Of a DNA stretch of 64,000 nucleotides, positions 59,268 through 64,000 are shown in pieces. The stretch lies in assembly GCA_030220185.1 (NCBI GenBank), contig JASPKZ010009677.1:57057-121056 (forward strand), given 5' to 3'. Position 1 is the stretch's first letter. The number at the start of each line of letters is the position of its first letter. This stretch comes from Diploptera punctata. Taxonomy: Eukaryota > Arthropoda > Insecta > Blattodea > Blaberidae. A program made the position numbers and the translations under genes. A model generated the notes under the pieces. That model did no database searches, was not told where the DNA came from, and saw nothing but the letters and a program-made list of their open reading frames with translations.

Positions 59268-60045
59268 TCCAAGTATTAGACCAAGGCCTGTTACGATCCT
59301 ATAGAAAATTTTCCCTCCAGCGGTTCATAGGACGGCCCAGTGATCTTCGTCCTCTTGGTATATAATTATAAACAGCTTTGGGGATCCGATTTGAACTCAT
59401 TCTTTCTAGATGGTGTTTCCGATTTAGTTGGTACTGTTTAATATATTCCAAAATTGGCATAGTCTTCAATTCTTTTAAGATATCGGTGTTCCTTTTCCGA
59501 TCCCATCTGGTGTAACCCGCTGTTCTGCGCATGAATCTCATTTCACAAGCCGTTATTCTGCTTTCATGTTGTCTTTTTAGTATCCATGCTTCACTACCAT
59601 AGATCAACACTGGTCTAGCCAAAATGTTATATAAACGTAATCTGGTGTTTTTTTGTACAATGGGTGGTTTCATAACTTGATTAATAATTCCCAAACTTTT
59701 ATTATAACTAGTAATTTTTTCAGGGATATCCTTTTCATCCCAGATAGAGATAATATCCAAGATATTTAAATTGATTAGATCTCTCTAAAATTTTATTCTG
59801 GAGACAGATTTTACTTTGTATGGAGTCCTTCCCATGAAATGCCATAATTTTAGTTTTGTTAATTGATATTTCCATATTAAATTTGGCACCTATTTTTTGT
59901 AAATTATAAATTGATCATTGCAAATCATTTTTGGAAAGTGCCAGAAGAGCTAATCGTCTGCAAAAAGAATAGCATTGAGTTTGAGGTTCCTATTGATGGG
60001 TATATATCCCCATTGTGTTTTCCTCCATGATACTTGTTAAAGAAA
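59268..60045 (-). pseudogene. LINE RT C-terminal half
   Basis: From about 59990: SMLFFADD (YADD-like), MEISINKTKIMAFHGKDSIQ in broken frames. 59760-59299 is open: [77 protein letters not shown]-stop. Same family as 12640-13490. Confidence 0.78.
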
Positions 60046-60069
60046 TCATTCTATAATAATTTATTTTAT

Positions 60070-60440
60070 CAGCATGCTCCTTGCCTCTGGTCCTGAGTTC
60101 AAACCCGGCAAGGGTCAATGGATCTTTTAGGATGGAAGAATCCAAGGAGCAAGTCCTCTGGAAGATACTTTAAGCCGTGGGTCCCGAGTCTGAAGATTTT
60201 CAGGCTCGTAAAAGATCCTTAAGCCTTAATGAATAGACCTCTAAGCAAAATTTAACAAATTTTCCCATCCTAGTACTACCTTGGTTTCCTAGATGTCAGT
60301 TTGAGGCAGAATGCTGACCAGAGCCAATCCAATGACATCTATACTAAAACAAGTGTAACTAAATTAGTATGGTTCAATTTCTTCCCTGTAGTGGGATAGC
60401 GCCTAAATCTCATTGAGGAAAACAAGGACTTACAAGAAGA
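60070..60440 (+). mobile_element. SINE family 4 copy
   Basis: Head partly lost (gagttcaaacccggc as box B), body near complete. Confidence 0.65.
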
Positions 60441-60916
60441 TCAGCTGCCTTGTCTTTTTGAGAATATGAAGTCTGGTGCTTTCGTCCACTCTGTGGGTAT
60501 AATAGAGGTCCATGATGAAGTAAGAATTTTAGTAGTGCATTTCTTTGTTTTTGTCCAAGATATTTAAAAAAGCATGTATTTTTTCTGGTTATGGGGATTT
60601 ATTATCTTTTAAGATGAAGACCATCTTCGCTAGGTTTACCGTACAGGCCACATGGCCTAAAACGAATTTGTTCATGATGATGAATTGATACATATAAGAA
60701 ATTATTTCAGTAATGATGAATTCTTGGCTAGATATGTAATTTACTTGTTCTTGCTTTGTTTTAAGTAATTTAATCTGTTTTTGCTTCTTTTTGGCTGCAG
60801 CAGCCAAGAATTATAGCTCTTGTTAAAAGTTTCAGCAATTGATTTTCTGAAATTAAGTGCAGTATTTTTCCATAATGTTTAAATGGCTCCTTCTTTATTT
60901 TGCATTGGCAGGTATA

Positions 60917-61105
60917 TTATATATATAAGAATCAAATGAATCGTGACTTCTTCTTACCTCATACTGGACAGTCGTGAAAACAGCTGATGATGGTGACGAT
61001 GGTCGCCAATACTGCGGTGCTGTGTTTAAAAAAACATAGAAGTATGAGGTAAGAAGAAGTCACGATACATTTGATTCTTATTAATAAAACCTCACAATGT
61101 TAAAA
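60917..61105 (+). mobile_element. PLE hairpin, altered ribozyme family
   Basis: Short inverted end, then a sense 3' end with CTGATGA, helix II GGTGAC/GTCGCC, AATA and ACTGCGGT-G, tail ending in (AT)n. Confidence 0.68.
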
Positions 61106-61109
61106 ATTC

Positions 61110-61120
61110 CCAAATTTATA

Positions 61121-61167
<47 letters not shown>

Positions 61168-61170
61168 CAA
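61110..61170. repeat. (TA)n microsatellite
   Basis: Alternating TA tract following a PLE tail. Confidence 0.8.
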
Positions 61171-61625
61171 CCTTTTTTATTATCAACTTTCTCAATAAAA
61201 TCACTAAAAGCATTTTCTTGGTCATATGAATTTCTTTTTTAGACTTAGCTGCTTTCTTTTCCACATTTGTACATCTGTTGGGCCATTGGAACTTCTGCTT
61301 GTTTTCTAGCCAAATCCCTATCTTTTTTTTTTCTTCAAGAATTATGTTACAAATAGTATTGATCAGTTTTTTTTAATTCCAAGAGTAATTTGATCTGAAT
61401 TATATGATGTTCTTGTTGTTTTGATATAATATAGATGCAGTTATGGCTTGATGTCCTAATCCAAAAACTTAAATGGTTTTACGTATATTGTACGTTTTAA
61501 TACTGTTCATACAAATAGTAGGTCTAGATTTGTACACCCTTCGACAAAAAAAATGAGTCATCTCTTGAATGCACATTTCTTCTAAGTCATGCTCAGCTCA
61601 GCGCTGGGTTCAAAGTAGGAAACTA
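61170..61625. other. Intergenic, nothing recognised
   Basis: No supported element between the microsatellite and the satellite array. Confidence 0.4.
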
Positions 61626-61629
61626 GTCA

Positions 61630-64000
61630 TAATTGTGCAGTCCCTAGATTGTATTTTTGCAGTTTTGAATATTTTTGAAATTATGTAATTTTTGAGAAAA
61701 AATCCAAGCCTTGGAAAAAATAACTCGATTTTCAAAAATTTGATTTTAACCGGATTTTTTGCATTATAATTCTCGGACTAGCCCTCTAGATTGTATTTTT
61801 GCAGTTTTCGATATTTTTGAAATTATGTAATTTTTGAGAAAAAATCCAAGGTTATAGCCTAGGAAAAAATAACTCGATTTTCAAAAATTTGATTTTAACC
61901 GGATTTTTTGCATTATAAATCTCGGACTAGCCCTCTAGATTGTATTTTTGCAGTTTTCGATATTTTTGAAATTATGTAATTTTTGAGAAAAAATCCAAGG
62001 TTATAGCCTTGGAAAAAATAACTCGATTTTCAAAAATTTGATTTTAACCGGATTTTTTGCATTATAAATCTCGGACTAGCCCTCTAGATTGTATTTTTGC
62101 AGTTTTCGATATTTTTGAAATTATGTAATTTTTGAGAAAAAATCCAAGGTTATAGCCTTGGAAAAAATAACTCGATATTCAAAAATTTGATTTAACCGGA
62201 TTTTTTGCATTATAAATTTCGGACTAGCCCTCTAGATTGTATTTTTGCAGTTTTCGATATTTTTGAAATTATGTAATTTTTTAGAAAAATCCAAGGTTAT
62301 AGCCTTGGAAAAAATAACTCGATTTTCAAAAATTTGATTTTAACCGGATTTTTTGCATTATAAATCTCGGACTAGCCCTCTAGATTGTATTTTTGCAGTT
62401 TTCGATATTTTTGAAATTATGTAATTTTTGAGAAAAAATCCAAGGTTATAGCCTTGGAAAAAATAACTCGATTTTCAAAAATTTGATTTTAACCGGATTT
62501 TTTGCATTATAAATCTCGGACTAGCCCTCTAGATTGTATTTTTGCAGTTTTCGATATTTTTGAAATTATGTGATTTTTGAGAAAAAATCCAAGGTTTATA
62601 GCCTTGGAAAAAATAACTCGATTTTCAAAAATTTGATTTTAACCGGATTTTTTGCATTATAAATCTCGGACTAGCCGTCTAGATTGTATTTTTGCAGTTT
62701 CAATCTTTTTGAAAAATTATCGTAATTTTTGAGAAAAAATCCAAGGTTTTATATAGCCTTGGAAAAAATAACTCGATTTTCAAAAAATTGATTTTAACCC
62801 GATTTTTTGCATTATAAATCTCGGACTAGCCCTCCAGATTGTATTTTTGAGAAAAATCAAAAATTTGATTTTACCGGATTTTTTGCATTATAAATCTCGG
62901 ACTAGCCCCCTAGATTGTATTTTTGCATTTTTCGATATGTTTGGAATTATGTGTTTTTGGAGAAAAAATCCAAGCCTTGGAAAAAATAACTCGATTTTCA
63001 AAAATTTGATTTTAACCGGCTTTTTGCATTATAAATCTCGGACTAGCCCTCTATATTGTATTTTTGCAGTTTTCGATATTTTTGAAATTAACTAAATTTT
63101 GAGAAAAATTCCAAGGTTATAGCCTTGGAAAAAATAACTCGATTTTCAATAATTTGATTTTAACCGGATTTTTTGCATTATAAATGTCGGACTAGCCCTC
63201 TAGATTGTATTTTTGTAGTTTTCGATATTTTTGAAATTATGTAATTTTTGAGAAAAAATCCAAGGTTATAGCCTTGGAAAAAATAACTCGATTTTCAAAA
63301 ATCTGATTTTAACCGGATTTTTTGCATTATAAATCTCGGACTAGCCCTCTAGATTGTATTTTTGCAGTTTTCGATATTTTTGAGATTATGTAATTTTTTA
63401 GAAAAAATCCAAGGTTATAGCCTTGGAAAAAATAACTCGATTATCAAAAATTTGATTTTAACGGATTTTTTGCATTATAAATCTCGGACTAGCCCTCTAG
63501 ATTGTATTTTTGTAGTTTTCGATATTTTTGAAATTATGTAATTTTTGAGAAAAAATCCAAGGTTATAGCCTTGGAAAAAATAACTCGATTTTCAAAAATT
63601 TGATTTTAACAGGATTTTTTGCATTATAAATCTCGGACTAGCCCTCTAGATTTTATTTTTGCAGTTTTCGATATTTTTGAAATGATGTAATTTTTGAGAA
63701 AAAATCCATGGCCTTGAAAAAAATAACTCGATTTTCAAAAATTTGATTTTAACCGGATTTTTTGCATTATAAATCCCGGACTAGCCCTCTAGATTGTATT
63801 TTTGCATTTTTCGATATGTTTGAAATTATGTGTTTTTGGAGAAAAAATCCAAGCCTTGGAAAAAATAACTCGATTTTCAAAAATTTGATTTTAACCGGAA
63901 TTTTTGCATTATAAATCTCGGACTAGCCCTCTAGATTGTATTTTTGTAGTTTCGAAGTTTTGAAATTATGTTAATTTTTGAGAAAAAATCCAAGGTTATA
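61630..64000. repeat. Satellite array, ~149-bp monomer, about 15 units
   Basis: Monomers begin ctcggactagccctctag at 61772, 61921, 62070, 62218, 62366, 62515, 62665, 62820, 62896, 63037, 63186, 63335, 63483, 63632, 63775 and 63917. Most spacings are 148-150 bp; a 76-bp spacing marks a deleted unit. Each typical unit has the palindrome ccaagg-ttatag-ccttgg. The array continues past the window end. Open frames inside are incidental. Confidence 0.93.

Noticed and set aside
62847..63095. 82-codon ORF in the satellite
   Set aside because: Internal duplication of the 149-bp monomer fully explains it.

Overview
The window looks like TE-rich nuclear DNA from a large-genome animal, most likely a hemimetabolous insect such as a cockroach or termite. 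That is inference from the ligase sequence, the AT-rich introns and the repeat types; no species marker was identified. The only host gene recognised is DNA ligase 1 (LIG1) on the + strand. Its last eleven exons lie between 3498 and 48438, run from the DNA-binding domain to the natural stop codon, and have GT-AG junctions with matching phases. The first exons lie upstream of the window. Ten exons are intact. The second one here (13716-13943) carries a +1 frameshift and an in-frame TAG.

The introns are packed with mobile DNA, chiefly about 45 copies or fragments of Penelope-like elements (PLEs): reverse transcriptase with YVDD, a C-terminal GIY-YIG endonuclease (EN), and hammerhead ribozyme (HHR) motifs at the 3' end. 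Most copies are hairpins: an inverted 3' end joined head to head to a sense 3' end, with one extra tail of about 40-50 bp on one side only. Many are bounded by target-site duplications (TSDs) of 8-14 bp that can be read by eye. They nest up to four deep (6900-8263). One pair sits in a LIG1 splice donor and has left three copies of it (13944, 15371, 15962).

Other elements are RNase-H-encoding LINEs (616-3265, 34143-34733), remnants of other LINEs, tRNA-derived SINE families, a 303-bp tandem array of tRNA-like repeats (18985-20265) with dispersed relatives, three PIF/Harbinger-type MITEs with 3-bp TSDs (39910, 40793, 43221), an inactivated mariner (53626-54948) and several TIR or foldback elements. 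The window ends in a 149-bp satellite array (61630-64000).

Layout: 1-3497 PLE hairpins and a LINE; 3498-48438 LIG1 exons with TE-filled introns; 48439-61600 intergenic TE mosaic (PLEs, tRNA-like repeats, mariner, LINEs); 61600-64000 satellite. The most unusual biology is the PLE/ribozyme system: ribozyme cores that overlap the end of the EN reading frame, subfamilies whose ribozyme core is altered while the helices still pair, repeated insertion at one site, and insertions that leave splice sites intact through the TSD.
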